64,000 nt of DNA. Origin: Burkholderiaceae bacterium (GTDB taxonomy: Bacteria; Pseudomonadota; Gammaproteobacteria; Burkholderiales; Burkholderiaceae_C). Made by a program: the position numbers and the translations under genes. The stretch spans positions 154,514-218,513 of the forward strand of contig JAEUOU010000028.1 of assembly GCA_016790575.1 (NCBI GenBank), given 5' to 3'. Shown here in pieces: positions 9,461-18,383 of this stretch. Positions within the stretch are counted from its first letter, which is position 1, and every line of letters begins with the position of its first letter. The notes under the pieces were generated by a model that was not told the origin of the DNA, did not search any database, and saw only the letters and a list, made by a program, of their open reading frames with translations.

Positions 9461-10120
9461 TCAGGGATTGACGAGGCCGCGCCGGGCGGCCTCCAGCGCC
9501 GCTTCGGCGCGCGAGGAAACATTGAGCTTGCGGTAGACCTGCTTGATGTGGTCCGCAATGGTGTGTCGCGACAGCCCGAACTGGGTCGCGATTTCGGGCA
9601 GGGTGTAGCCTTTGGCCACCCGCTGCAGCACTTCGGTTTCCCGGTCGGTGAGTCGCACCTGCTCTTCCACCTGCCGCACCAGGCTCTGCCGGCGCTGCGC
9701 CTCCCCGGCGAAATACGACAGCACGCGCCGGGCGATCGGGGGCGACAGCGGCGGCTCGCCCTGGGTCATGCGCAGCAACTGGGCCACCAGCGCGTCCTGC
9801 GGCTGCTCTTTGAGCAGGTAGCCGAAAGCGCCCGCCTGCAGCGCGGGAAACAGATGGTCGTCGTCGTCGTAGATGGTCACCACCACCGGCACGGCCGTCG
9901 GCTGGCGCTGGCGCAGGGCACCGACCACGTCGATACCCGAGCCGTCGGGCAGGCCCAGGTCGATCAGCGCCAGGTCGAACCCGCGCTCGGTCACACGGGC
10001 CAGCGCCTCGTCGACCCGCGCCGCGCGCGTGACGGCCACCCCGGGAAACGCCGCCTGCGCCACCTGGACCAGCCAGTCACGGATCTCGGGCAGGTCTTCG
10101 ACAATCAGGGCATTTTGCAT
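9461..10120 (-). CDS. NarL/LuxR-type response regulator
   Basis: A 219-residue regulator. The receiver domain covers residues 1-120 with phospho-acceptor D54 in LALIDLGLPDG, and a LuxR-type helix-turn-helix follows (LTDRETEVLQRVAKGYTLPEIATQ...SRHTIADHIKQVYRKL, about 150-210). It lies 12 bp downstream of a sensor kinase with the HisKA_3 dimerisation domain, which fits NarL-type partners. The signal and target genes are unknown. The second similar kinase in this cluster has no regulator beside it and may also use this one. Confidence 0.9.
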   Translation of the reverse strand: MQNALIVEDLPEIRDWLVQVAQAAFPGVAVTRAARVDEALARVTERGFDLALIDLGLPDGSGIDVVGALRQRQPTAVPVVVTIYDDDDHLFPALQAGAFGYLLKEQPQDALVAQLLRMTQGEPPLSPPIARRVLSYFAGEAQRRQSLVRQVEEQVRLTDRETEVLQRVAKGYTLPEIATQFGLSRHTIADHIKQVYRKLNVSSRAEAALEAARRGLVNP

Positions 10121-10132
10121 GGCAGGCGCATC

Positions 10133-12298
10133 TTAGCGGATGGCTGCGCCCGCCCGGTGGAGCGCCAGCGGTACCTCGACCGTCAGTGTGGTGCCGCCGC
10201 CCGGCGGGGTATGAAAGCGGTGGTCTCCACCAAGTTTGCGCACCCGCCGCTCGATATTGGGCAGCCCATGCCCCCCTGCGGACGAACGTGGCTCGCCGCC
10301 CAGGCCACAGCCGTCGTCGGTCACCGTCAGCCGCAGCTGCTGCGGGGTCCGCCGCACGCACACCTGACAGTGCCGGGCGCCGCTGTGCCGGATCACATTG
10401 GAAACCGCCTCGCGCAGCACCCGGGTCAGCTGGCCGATGGGTCGGGCCGCAACCAGTTCACCGGCTGGCGGCTCGTCGGCCAGCCACTGGGCCGCGATCC
10501 CCGCCGCGCTCAGTCGGGACACGGTCTCGGCCCGCCAGTCGGCCAGCGCGTCGGCCAGCACCACCCCGTCGCTGGCCATGTCGCGCAGGCTCAGCCGCAT
10601 TTCGTCCATCGCCTGCCGCGCCAGCGTCGCGGCCGGCCCGGACGGCTGGGTGTGCGCAATCGCCAGCAACTTGGCCCCGAGGTCATCGTGCAGGTCGGCG
10701 GCGATGCGCAGCCGCTCCTCGCGCACCCCGCGTTCGTAGGACTCCTGCGACTGCAGGCCATGCCGGACCAGACGCAGGATTTCTTCGGCCCGCTGCGCAT
10801 CGCGCCGGTTGAACAGGCGCCGGCCGCGCTCGGGCAAGGACAGCTGCAGCGACTGCAGGCGTCCCCAGCCGGGTATGCGCAGCGATTGCCCCTGACCGTC
10901 GATCGCCACCGCGCCGTCGTGCACCGTGGGCTGCAGCTGCTGCGGCGCAAACATGTGTTCCCAGAGTTGGCGCCACAGCTCGTTCAGGCGCGCCGGGTCG
11001 GCCTGCGACACGGTGGCAATCTGCACCACGTCGGGCAGCAGGTCCCGGGTTTCGGGGAGGCTGCCACGGGTCAGCCGGGCCCACAGTGCCTGACGCAGCG
11101 GGAAATACAGCCAGCCGCCGATGGCCAGCGCGAGCATCAAGGCGTTTTCGTTGCTCAGCGGCAGGAGGGTCAGCAGCAGCACATCAAGCACCACCACCAG
11201 CAGCCCGCCCAGAAACCACAGCCAGGCCAGCGCCCACCAGCGTTCCAGCCGGAACAGCCCGATGCGCCCGACCAGCGGAACCAGCCCCAGAAACACCAGG
11301 GCAATGATGGTGAGGCCGAAGTTCTGCGGCAGGGTGATCACATGGCCCATCGCGCCCATCGCATAGGCCACGAACACCACCGAAAACGACGCAAAAAGCA
11401 GCAGACCCAGCCACTTGAGTTGCCCCCGCAGCAAGGGGTCGTGCCGGCATGCGCGCCACTGCGCCACAAAAACCAGCGCCATGGCCGCCGTCACCGCCAC
11501 CAGCGGAATACGGAACGTCAGCGCGATGGTCGGCAGGCCGTGCAGGGCATCGGCCAGCACCGACAGCCCGCAGACCAGCAACAGGACGGTCGGATACAGC
11601 GCGCCACCCAGTGGCCGGGGGTGGCGCCACAACACCATGCTCAGCCCGATCACCACCAGAAATGAGCCCGCGTGGGAAAACACATGCAATGCCGGCCAGA
11701 GCCAGGGGTCCTGCGTCAGCAGCCGCGAACCCCAGCCGGCGGTGCACAACATGCCACTGGCATACCCCAGTGCCGCCGCCGCGTACCACCATGCGGCCGG
11801 GTCGTCCGGGCGGTGGGCCCAGACCATCAGACCCACCGACAGCGCCAGCAGGCTGACCAGCCACGGATACCAGAAGCGCAGGCCCAGCTCCAGCAGATCT
11901 TTGCCTTGCGGCTGCGCCCATTCGACGCCACGGTCGTGTTCGATGCCCACCCGGGTCTGGTGCAATATCTGCCACAGGGCCCGGTGCTCGTCAAAGAAAA
12001 TCCGGTGGTCGCTGTAATCGTTGTGCTGTCCTGCGCTTTCCACCAGCGCCAGCGGCGAGATCGGCGCGCGAAGGCCGTCGTCAGCGATCAGCGCGCGCAC
12101 CCCGGTCAGCACCGCCTCGCCCCGGACCTGGGTCGCCTGGGGCCGGCCGCCCTCATCCAGCGAAAAGCGCCAGCCGAGCGACGGCTCCAGCATGGCACGC
12201 CACAAGGCCAGCAAGGCGAACGCCACGATCAGGATCGACGCCAGCGCCATCCGCCATCCCGCCGGCGGCGGACGCGGGGCGGCGGGAGAGTGGTCCAT
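10133..12298 (-). CDS. membrane sensor histidine kinase (HisKA_3 type)
   Basis: A 721-residue kinase; the ATG is 17 bp after the stop of the upstream lipoprotein gene. One transmembrane helix (about 17-36) precedes an extracytoplasmic domain to about residue 148, then a block of about seven helices to about 430. The cytoplasmic part has the HisKA_3 H-box with H537 (AADLHDDLGAKLLAIAH) and a HATPase domain (NVIRHSGARH, TVTDDGCGL, GHGLPNIERRV). Its C-terminal half is closely similar to the kinase at 13396-15363. It is probably the partner of the response regulator immediately downstream. The ligand is unknown. Confidence 0.87.
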   Translation of the reverse strand: MDHSPAAPRPPPAGWRMALASILIVAFALLALWRAMLEPSLGWRFSLDEGGRPQATQVRGEAVLTGVRALIADDGLRAPISPLALVESAGQHNDYSDHRIFFDEHRALWQILHQTRVGIEHDRGVEWAQPQGKDLLELGLRFWYPWLVSLLALSVGLMVWAHRPDDPAAWWYAAAALGYASGMLCTAGWGSRLLTQDPWLWPALHVFSHAGSFLVVIGLSMVLWRHPRPLGGALYPTVLLLVCGLSVLADALHGLPTIALTFRIPLVAVTAAMALVFVAQWRACRHDPLLRGQLKWLGLLLFASFSVVFVAYAMGAMGHVITLPQNFGLTIIALVFLGLVPLVGRIGLFRLERWWALAWLWFLGGLLVVVLDVLLLTLLPLSNENALMLALAIGGWLYFPLRQALWARLTRGSLPETRDLLPDVVQIATVSQADPARLNELWRQLWEHMFAPQQLQPTVHDGAVAIDGQGQSLRIPGWGRLQSLQLSLPERGRRLFNRRDAQRAEEILRLVRHGLQSQESYERGVREERLRIAADLHDDLGAKLLAIAHTQPSGPAATLARQAMDEMRLSLRDMASDGVVLADALADWRAETVSRLSAAGIAAQWLADEPPAGELVAARPIGQLTRVLREAVSNVIRHSGARHCQVCVRRTPQQLRLTVTDDGCGLGGEPRSSAGGHGLPNIERRVRKLGGDHRFHTPPGGGTTLTVEVPLALHRAGAAIR

Positions 12299-12315
12299 GC
12301 GCCGCCGCCCGGGTC

Positions 12316-13314
12316 TTACAGCCGCCCGGCCGCCCGCAGCACCGCAAGGACCTGGGTGGCCAGATGGCGGTGATAGGCCGGTGTGGTGTGCAGCGTATCC
12401 GCCCACAGGGAGGTCTGCGCCGCGCCGGCCGCGACCAGCGTCGCATCGCTGCAGACAATCGCGCTGCGGATCGGCAGCCGATCCAGCGCGCAGGCGGGAT
12501 CGGTGACATTGTTCAGACCGAACGCAGCCGGATCGGCCACCACACGGCGACTGAAGGTGAACTGGTCGACCACCATCACCGACGAGCCCTCCAGCGCCGC
12601 GGCCAGCGCCGCATTGAACCGGGGCGTCAGATCCTGGTAGAGCGCGCGCACCGGGGCGCTGGCTGCGGCCACCGGTGACTGGGCGCCGTCGGCCTGGTTG
12701 AGCAGCACCACCGGCCCCAGCGCCTGCAGGCGCCGTGCCTGCGCCGCCATCTGCTGCGCCGCGGCGACCACACCGGCACGCGCCTGATCGGGCGAAATGG
12801 CGCCCGCCAGCACCGCCTGACCGAGAAAGCCGATGTCATTGCCACCCCCGTTGAGCAGGAACAGGCTGCCCGACGCCGAGGCCGCCGGTCCCGCCAGGAA
12901 ATGATCTACCTGCTGGCGCACCGACAGCGCGGCCAGTTGAACGCCCGGCGTCAGTGAAACCGCCGGCGCATCGACCCGCGCTCCGCCCTGGGCCCAGGAG
13001 TCGCCGTTGCCGGCGACCACCGGAAACACCGCGAATTGCGGTGTGGTGAGGGTCACGCCACCGCTGAGCGCCGGCGCAATCGTCAGTTCCAGGTCGGCGG
13101 CGAGCCATTCGGTCCAGATGCGGGGGCCCGCGCCGTTGACCGTGAACCGGCCGCCGCCAAATGCCGCCGCCGCGGGGCGGTACGACCCCACATCCGACAG
13201 GCTGTCGCCGAACGACACGATGCGACTGTACGGCGGCTCGGCGCTGCAGCCCCCCAGCGCCGCCAGCAACACGACCAAAACCAACCAACGCAGGCGATGA
13301 ACAAGGCGGAACAT
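12316..13314 (-). CDS. GDSL/SGNH-family lipoprotein esterase
   Basis: A 332-residue exported hydrolase. From the chosen ATG the protein has a basic start, a hydrophobic stretch and a lipobox-like LAALGGC, so it is probably a lipoprotein. The catalytic blocks of the GDSL family are present: FGDSLSDVG (nucleophile Ser), GGGNDIGF (Gly/Asn oxyanion hole) and DTLHTTPAYHR (Asp and His). The family includes esterases, lipases and phospholipases; the substrate is not visible. It lies between two related sensor kinases on the same strand, which suggests a link to the cell-envelope signal they sense. Confidence 0.85.
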   Translation of the reverse strand: MFRLVHRLRWLVLVVLLAALGGCSAEPPYSRIVSFGDSLSDVGSYRPAAAAFGGGRFTVNGAGPRIWTEWLAADLELTIAPALSGGVTLTTPQFAVFPVVAGNGDSWAQGGARVDAPAVSLTPGVQLAALSVRQQVDHFLAGPAASASGSLFLLNGGGNDIGFLGQAVLAGAISPDQARAGVVAAAQQMAAQARRLQALGPVVLLNQADGAQSPVAAASAPVRALYQDLTPRFNAALAAALEGSSVMVVDQFTFSRRVVADPAAFGLNNVTDPACALDRLPIRSAIVCSDATLVAAGAAQTSLWADTLHTTPAYHRHLATQVLAVLRAAGRL

Positions 13315-13395
13315 GGGCGAAATCTCTGTTGGACAAGCCCGGACGGGCCACTGTGCGGCATTCTGCACCAAGGGGTCGGGCGCGCGCCGGGTCTT

Positions 13396-15363
13396 TTACC
13401 GGGCAAGGCGGTCGGGTGAGGCAAGCCGTTTTTCGGGCCCGTCGGCGACACCGGCCGTCGCGGCTGCCGCCGCCATGCCCTGGCTCGCCACCGTGTCCGG
13501 CAACACGGGAATCGACACCTCCAGGCACACGCCGCCCAGCACACTGACGCGCCACGCCGACTGCCCGCCCAGCGTACGCACCCGCCGTTCGATGCCCCCC
13601 AGCCCATGGCCCTTGTCGGTCGATCCGGCCACATCCATGCCCACACCGTCGTCTTCCACCGTCAGGGCCAGCTGCTCGTGGGCCATGTGGACGGTGACCC
13701 GGCACCGGCGCGCGCCGCTGTGCCGAATCACGTTCGACACCGCCTCGCGCAGCACCCGCGTCAGTTGCACCTGGGCCCGCGCCGGCACCAGAAAGTCGGC
13801 GGGCGGCTCGGCAGCGGTCCATTCGACCTGCAGCCCGGCGGTCATGAGGCGCTGCACGGTCTCCGCCCGCCAGTCGGCCAGCACGTCCGCCGCCCGCAGC
13901 GGCTCGCGCACCATGCCCTGCACCGACAGGCGCATTTCGTCCAGCGCCTGGCGCGCCAGGTTGGCCAGTTCTTCCCGATCCCGCTGGCGCGCGCTTTCGT
14001 GCGCGATGCTCAGCAGCTTGGCACCCAGGTCATCGTGCAGGTCCGACGCGATGCGCCGTCGCTCTTCCTGGGCTGCCTCGCGCGCGCGCAGCAGGGCCAG
14101 CTCGGCATAGCTGCGTTCGATCTCCGACGAGGCCTGCCGCACGCGGCGCTCCAGCTCATCATTGAGTTCTTCGCTGCGGCGCAGGTTGTCGCCGAACACA
14201 CCGATCAGCCGCAGGCACAAGGGAATCAGGGTGACGGGTCCGCCCAGGTGGCCCAGGTGCATCTTGAGCGGGTAGCCGAAGAAGGCCGCCGCAAACTCGA
14301 CCGCAATGATGCCGATCATGATGAGCAGGATGGCGGAAAACAGCCAGAAGTCGCGCCGCGACACCCGCCAGGACACCACCGTGAACCACACCGACACCCC
14401 AATGAACTGCGGCACCAGCCACAGGTAGACCGCCCGGGCCACCGGGTAGATGTGCTCCGTGCCCGACAGCAGGAAGACCACGGGAATGACCGCAATCTGC
14501 CACCACAGCACCTGATTGATCCAGCCCACTTCGCGGCGGAGAAAGCGCATCATGAACAACACCAGGCCCGACACACACACTGGCGCCGTGGCGGGCACCA
14601 GCAATTCGATCCACGGGCCCGGCAGGGGCGGATCGATGACGTACAGCCGGGCGGTATTGATCGTCCACCAGCCGATCCAGAGGGTGAAATAGCCATAGAT
14701 CGAATCCTGAGGCCGCGTCAGCCACAGGGCGCCGATGAACACGGTAAAGGCCCCGAGAACCGCGGTGATGATCTTGGGCAGGGTGATGTTCCACCACAGC
14801 GCCTGCTCGTACTGCGCGCGCAGCTCCTGGGCATCGCCCATGCGGATCACCGACAGGCCCGACGAACGCTGCGCCGCCGAAACCTGGCGCAGCGGGTACC
14901 CCACCACCTGAACGGTGACGGTGTTGACGCCCGGGCTGAGCAGCGCCAGCGGCAGGGTGAAAAACTGCGGCGTGAAACAGTTGCGGCTGTAGGGAAGCAC
15001 CAGGCTGCCCCCGGAGCCGACCAGCGCGCCGTTGAGGTAGACCGCCAGGTTGCTGCACACGCGCTCGATATAGATGGCTGGCACGATGCTGGCGCCGGAA
15101 AACACCCGGGCATCCACCGTGAAGCGGTACCACAGCGTCCCGCCATGCTCGGGGCGGGTGCGGCCCCAGTCGTCCGGCAGTGCCTGCGGCCGCCATTGCG
15201 CGACCGTCCCGCCCGGTGCGCCCGCTCCGGGCGGAGCAGCCACTTCCACCTGGTCGATCCGCAGCACCTCGGCCAGAGCCGGCGCCGCCAGCAAACCGAG
15301 CCACAACAGCGCCGCCGCAGCGGCGCGCGAAAGCGCGACAATGAAGGAACCGACCCCAGACAC
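13396..15363 (-). CDS. membrane sensor histidine kinase with 7TMR-DISM-like N-terminus (HisKA_3 type)
   Basis: A 655-residue kinase with a GTG start followed by a signal-like segment (AAAALLWLGLLAAPALA). An extracytoplasmic jelly-roll-like domain (WYRFTVDARVF, CSNLAVYLNGALVGSGG) precedes about seven helices (residues about 195-400), an arrangement like 7TMR-DISM sensors. A short coiled coil leads to the H-box with H443 (ASDLHDDLGAKLLSIAHE) and a HATPase domain (NVIRHSGARR, VEDDGVGMD, GHGLGGIERRV). The last 250 residues closely match the kinase at 10133-12298. No response regulator is adjacent. The start codon is 3 bp from the divergent phoH start. Confidence 0.85.
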   Translation of the reverse strand: MSGVGSFIVALSRAAAAALLWLGLLAAPALAEVLRIDQVEVAAPPGAGAPGGTVAQWRPQALPDDWGRTRPEHGGTLWYRFTVDARVFSGASIVPAIYIERVCSNLAVYLNGALVGSGGSLVLPYSRNCFTPQFFTLPLALLSPGVNTVTVQVVGYPLRQVSAAQRSSGLSVIRMGDAQELRAQYEQALWWNITLPKIITAVLGAFTVFIGALWLTRPQDSIYGYFTLWIGWWTINTARLYVIDPPLPGPWIELLVPATAPVCVSGLVLFMMRFLRREVGWINQVLWWQIAVIPVVFLLSGTEHIYPVARAVYLWLVPQFIGVSVWFTVVSWRVSRRDFWLFSAILLIMIGIIAVEFAAAFFGYPLKMHLGHLGGPVTLIPLCLRLIGVFGDNLRRSEELNDELERRVRQASSEIERSYAELALLRAREAAQEERRRIASDLHDDLGAKLLSIAHESARQRDREELANLARQALDEMRLSVQGMVREPLRAADVLADWRAETVQRLMTAGLQVEWTAAEPPADFLVPARAQVQLTRVLREAVSNVIRHSGARRCRVTVHMAHEQLALTVEDDGVGMDVAGSTDKGHGLGGIERRVRTLGGQSAWRVSVLGGVCLEVSIPVLPDTVASQGMAAAAATAGVADGPEKRLASPDRLAR

Positions 15364-15366
15364 CCC

Positions 15367-16335
15367 ATGATTGTCCGCCACACCTTCACCCCCCACGACA
15401 ACACGCGCCTGTCGCACCTGTGCGGCCCCATAGACGAACATCTGCGCACCATCGAAGCCGCGCTGCAGGTCTCCATCGCCCACCGGCATGAGCAGTTCAA
15501 GGTCGACGGCCCCAAGGCCAAGGCCCAGCGGGCCATGGAAGTGCTGCAGGCCATCTACGAAATCGCCGAACGCCCGGTCAAGGCCGAGACCGTGCAGCTG
15601 ATGCTGGCCGGCGACGCCGCCACTCTGGACGAGCCTCCCGGCGGCGCCGTCAGCCTGCACACCCGCCGCGCCGACCTGCGCGCCCGCACGCCCAACCAGA
15701 CGGTGTACCTGGACAACATCGCCACCCACGACATCACCTTCGGCATCGGCCCGGCCGGCACCGGCAAGACCTACCTGGCGGTGGCCTGCGCGGTGGACGC
15801 GCTGGAACGCGCCGGCGTGCAACGCATCGTGCTCACCCGTCCGGCGGTCGAAGCCGGCGAACGCCTGGGTTTCCTGCCCGGCGACCTGAGCCAGAAGGTG
15901 GACCCCTACCTGCGCCCGCTGTATGACGCGCTCTATGACCTGATGGGCTTCGATCGGGTGCAGAAAGCCTTCGAGCGCAACGCGCTGGAGATCGCGCCGC
16001 TGGCCTTCATGCGCGGGCGCACGCTGAACAACGCCTTCGTCATCCTGGACGAGGCGCAGAACACCACGCCCGAGCAGATGAAGATGTTCCTGACCCGCAT
16101 CGGCTTCGGCGCCCGCGCCGTGGTCACCGGGGACGTCAGCCAGATCGACCTGCCCAAGGGCCAGCTCTCGGGCCTGATCGAGGCGGAACAGGTGCTCCGG
16201 CGCGTCAAGGGCATCGCCATCACCCGCTTCACCAGCGCCGACGTGGTGCGCCATCCACTGGTGGCCCGCATCGTGGACGCCTACGACGCCCGTGGCCGCA
16301 CGGCCCGCGCGCGTCCGGCAACCCGTGACTCCTGA
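15367..16335 (+). CDS. phoH: PhoH family ATPase
   Basis: A 322-residue PhoH/YbeZ-type P-loop ATPase. Walker A GPAGTGKT is at 128-135, followed by LTRPAVEAGERLGFLPGD and the Walker B segment FVILDEAQNTTPEQMKMFLTR, all typical. Members associate with ribosome maturation factor YbeY, and ybeY is the next gene, separated by a dispersed-repeat copy. The ATG lies 3 bp from the divergent kinase start, so any dedicated phoH promoter must lie inside that kinase gene. Confidence 0.95.
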   Translation: MIVRHTFTPHDNTRLSHLCGPIDEHLRTIEAALQVSIAHRHEQFKVDGPKAKAQRAMEVLQAIYEIAERPVKAETVQLMLAGDAATLDEPPGGAVSLHTRRADLRARTPNQTVYLDNIATHDITFGIGPAGTGKTYLAVACAVDALERAGVQRIVLTRPAVEAGERLGFLPGDLSQKVDPYLRPLYDALYDLMGFDRVQKAFERNALEIAPLAFMRGRTLNNAFVILDEAQNTTPEQMKMFLTRIGFGARAVVTGDVSQIDLPKGQLSGLIEAEQVLRRVKGIAITRFTSADVVRHPLVARIVDAYDARGRTARARPATRDS

Positions 16336-16337
16336 TT

Positions 16338-16382
16338 CAATAGCAAAATATCACCTTTTTACGCTGGGTATCCGGCAAAAAA
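16338..16382 (-). repeat. dispersed repeat copy 5 (intergenic)
   Basis: Inverse copy with AATAGCAAAATATCACC, then TTTTTACGCTGGGTATCC and an A-rich tail. It begins just after the phoH stop and fills most of the phoH-ybeY gap. Confidence 0.85.
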
Positions 16383-16400
16383 CCTTAGAAACTGCGCGCC

Positions 16401-16859
16401 ATGGCCCTTCCGCCCCTCCTGCTGTCGCTTCAATTCGGCCCACTTGACAACGCGGCCGTCCACCGGGCCGCCCTGCCCCGCCACGCCGTGACCCGCTGGA
16501 TCCGCCATGCCCTGGCGCGCGAGGCCGAAATCACCGTGCGCATCGTGGACAGCGACGAAGGCCGCGCGCTCAATCGCGACTACCGGCACAAGGACTACGC
16601 CACCAATGTGCTGACCTTCGACTACAGCCGCGAACCGGTGGTCTGCGCCGACCTGGTGCTGTGCGCCCCGGTCGTGGCGCAGGAAGCCCGCGAGCAGGGC
16701 AAGACGCTGCAGGCGCACTACGCCCACCTGCTGGTCCACGGCACGCTGCACGCCCAGGGCTGGGAGCACGAAACCAGCGAGGCCGACGCGCAGGCCATGG
16801 AAGCCCATGAAACCGCCCTCCTCGCCCGGCTGGGCGTCGCCGACCCGTACGGGAGCTGA
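16401..16859 (+). CDS. ybeY: endoribonuclease/rRNA maturation factor YbeY
   Basis: YbeY is a metal-dependent endoribonuclease needed for 16S rRNA 3'-end maturation and ribosome quality control. The 152-residue protein has the metal motif with H113, H117 and H123 ([12 protein letters not shown]) and the preceding [17 protein letters not shown] block. It follows phoH, the standard neighbour. Confidence 0.96.
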   Translation: MALPPLLLSLQFGPLDNAAVHRAALPRHAVTRWIRHALAREAEITVRIVDSDEGRALNRDYRHKDYATNVLTFDYSREPVVCADLVLCAPVVAQEAREQGKTLQAHYAHLLVHGTLHAQGWEHETSEADAQAMEAHETALLARLGVADPYGS

Positions 16860-16890
16860 CATCCGGCGGCCTGCGCGCTTTTTTGGACAA

Positions 16891-16954
16891 CTTTTGGGCG
16901 TTTTCTGGTCGTACCCAGCGTAAAAAGGTCGTTTTTAGCTATCGTTACGATAGC
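16891..16954 (+). repeat. dispersed repeat copy 6 with terminal hairpin (intergenic)
   Basis: Direct copy with GTACCCAGCGTAAAAAGGTC and a T run, ending in an 8-bp hairpin (AGCTATCG, loop TTA, CGATAGCT at 16937-16955). It lies between the convergent ybeY and dtd genes, where a hairpin could act in transcript 3'-end formation. Confidence 0.85.
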
Positions 16955-16964
16955 TCCAACTCCC

Positions 16965-17420
16965 TCAGACCACCTGGATCGGAATCGTCACCGGGCCGTC
17001 GTTGATCAGGTGGACCCGCATGTCGGCAGCAAATTGCCCGGTCTGCACCTGGGGGTGGGCGGCGCGGGCGCGGTCCACCAGGTAGTCGAAAAGCTGACGG
17101 CCTGTGTCCGGCGGCGCGGCATTAGTAAAACTGGGGCGGTTGCCGCCCCGGGTGTCGGCCGCGAGGGTGAACTGGCTGACGATCAGCAGCCCGCCGGGCG
17201 TGCCGCGGCCGTCGATGTTCTGCACGCTGTGGTTCATCTTGCCGCCGTCATCGCTGAAGATGCGCAGCTTGAGCAGTTTGGCCAGCAGGCGGTCGACCTG
17301 CTCGGGCGTGTCACCCCGTTCCGCACAGACCAGCACCAGCAGCCCCGGCCCGATACGGCCGATTTCGGCACCGGCCACGAGCACGGCGGCTTCGGCCACC
17401 CGTTGCACCACACTGAGCAT
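16965..17420 (-). CDS. dtd: D-aminoacyl-tRNA deacylase
   Basis: Dtd hydrolyses D-amino acids, and glycine mischarged on tRNA-Ala, from tRNA. The 151-residue protein has the signature [17 protein letters not shown] near 81-97 and the second motif NDGPVTI at 140-146. The ATG overlaps the stop of the upstream cation transporter as TGATG, so translation is probably coupled. Confidence 0.96.
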   Translation of the reverse strand: MLSVVQRVAEAAVLVAGAEIGRIGPGLLVLVCAERGDTPEQVDRLLAKLLKLRIFSDDGGKMNHSVQNIDGRGTPGGLLIVSQFTLAADTRGGNRPSFTNAAPPDTGRQLFDYLVDRARAAHPQVQTGQFAADMRVHLINDGPVTIPIQVV

Positions 17421-18349
17421 CAGATCAGGTCCTTGGCGTCATCAAAGTGGGCCTCCACATCGCTGGGCAGCAACTGGATGCTGGCCCGCAGGCCGGGCAC
17501 CGCGCTCATCAGCGCCTGCTCGACACTGGCACGCACGGCCGCTGCGCGCCCCAGCGTCCAGCCCGCCGGCATGTGCATGTGCAGGTCGACAAAACGGCGC
17601 TGGCCGGCCTTGCGGGTGGTGACGTGGTCAAAGCGGATGATGGCGGTCTCGCCGCGCCGGTGCTCGAAGCCGTCCAGCGTCTGGCGGATCGTGGCCAGCA
17701 CCTCGGGCTCCACCGCCTCGTCCATCAGTCCCTGCGATGAGCGCCACATCAGGTGAAAGCCTTCCTTGAGGATGTTCAGCGCCACGCCGATGGCCACCAC
17801 CGGGTCCAGCCACAGCCAGCCAGTCACAGACACCAGGGCGATGCCGATCACCACGCCGGCCGAGGTCCAGACATCGGTGACCAGGTGGCGCGCGTCGGCT
17901 TCCAGCGCAATCGACCGGTGCTCCCGCGCCGAGCGGAACATCACCCAGGCCAGCAGGCCGTTGAGCGCCGAACTGGCCACCGACAAGGCCAGGCCCCAGC
18001 CGACCTGCTCCAGCGGCTGCGGGGCCAGCAGCCGGTGCAAGGCCGTCCAGATGATGCCGATGGCGGCCGCGATGATCAGCACGCCCTCGAAGCCCGAGGA
18101 GAAATACTCGGCCTTGTGGTGCCCGTACGGATGGTCCTCGTCGGCGGGCCGCGCGGCGATGGTGACCATGACCAGGCCAAAAATGGCGCTGGCCAGGTTG
18201 ACCAGTGACTCCATCGCGTCGGACAGCAGGCCAACCGAGCCCGTGAGGTACCAGGCCAGTGTCTTGAGCGTAATGGTCACCACCGCAACGACCACGGATG
18301 CCATCAGCAGGCGGCGAGGCGTCAGGAAACGGGTGACAGGACGGTTCAT
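17420..18349 (-). CDS. cation diffusion facilitator family transporter
   Basis: A 309-residue CDF-type divalent-metal exporter. The N-terminal half has the six-helix transport domain with the metal-site motif [15 protein letters not shown] and, after a loop with [20 protein letters not shown], the second site [15 protein letters not shown]. The C-terminal cytoplasmic domain follows ([23 protein letters not shown]). The D-x3-E and H-x3-D arrangement is not the classical zinc HxxxD/HxxxD pair, so metal specificity (iron, manganese or zinc) is uncertain. Coupled to dtd downstream. Confidence 0.92.
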   Translation of the reverse strand: MNRPVTRFLTPRRLLMASVVVAVVTITLKTLAWYLTGSVGLLSDAMESLVNLASAIFGLVMVTIAARPADEDHPYGHHKAEYFSSGFEGVLIIAAAIGIIWTALHRLLAPQPLEQVGWGLALSVASSALNGLLAWVMFRSAREHRSIALEADARHLVTDVWTSAGVVIGIALVSVTGWLWLDPVVAIGVALNILKEGFHLMWRSSQGLMDEAVEPEVLATIRQTLDGFEHRRGETAIIRFDHVTTRKAGQRRFVDLHMHMPAGWTLGRAAAVRASVEQALMSAVPGLRASIQLLPSDVEAHFDDAKDLI

Positions 18350-18383
18350 GCGCCGATTGTGACGCAGCGGGCACAATGCACCC

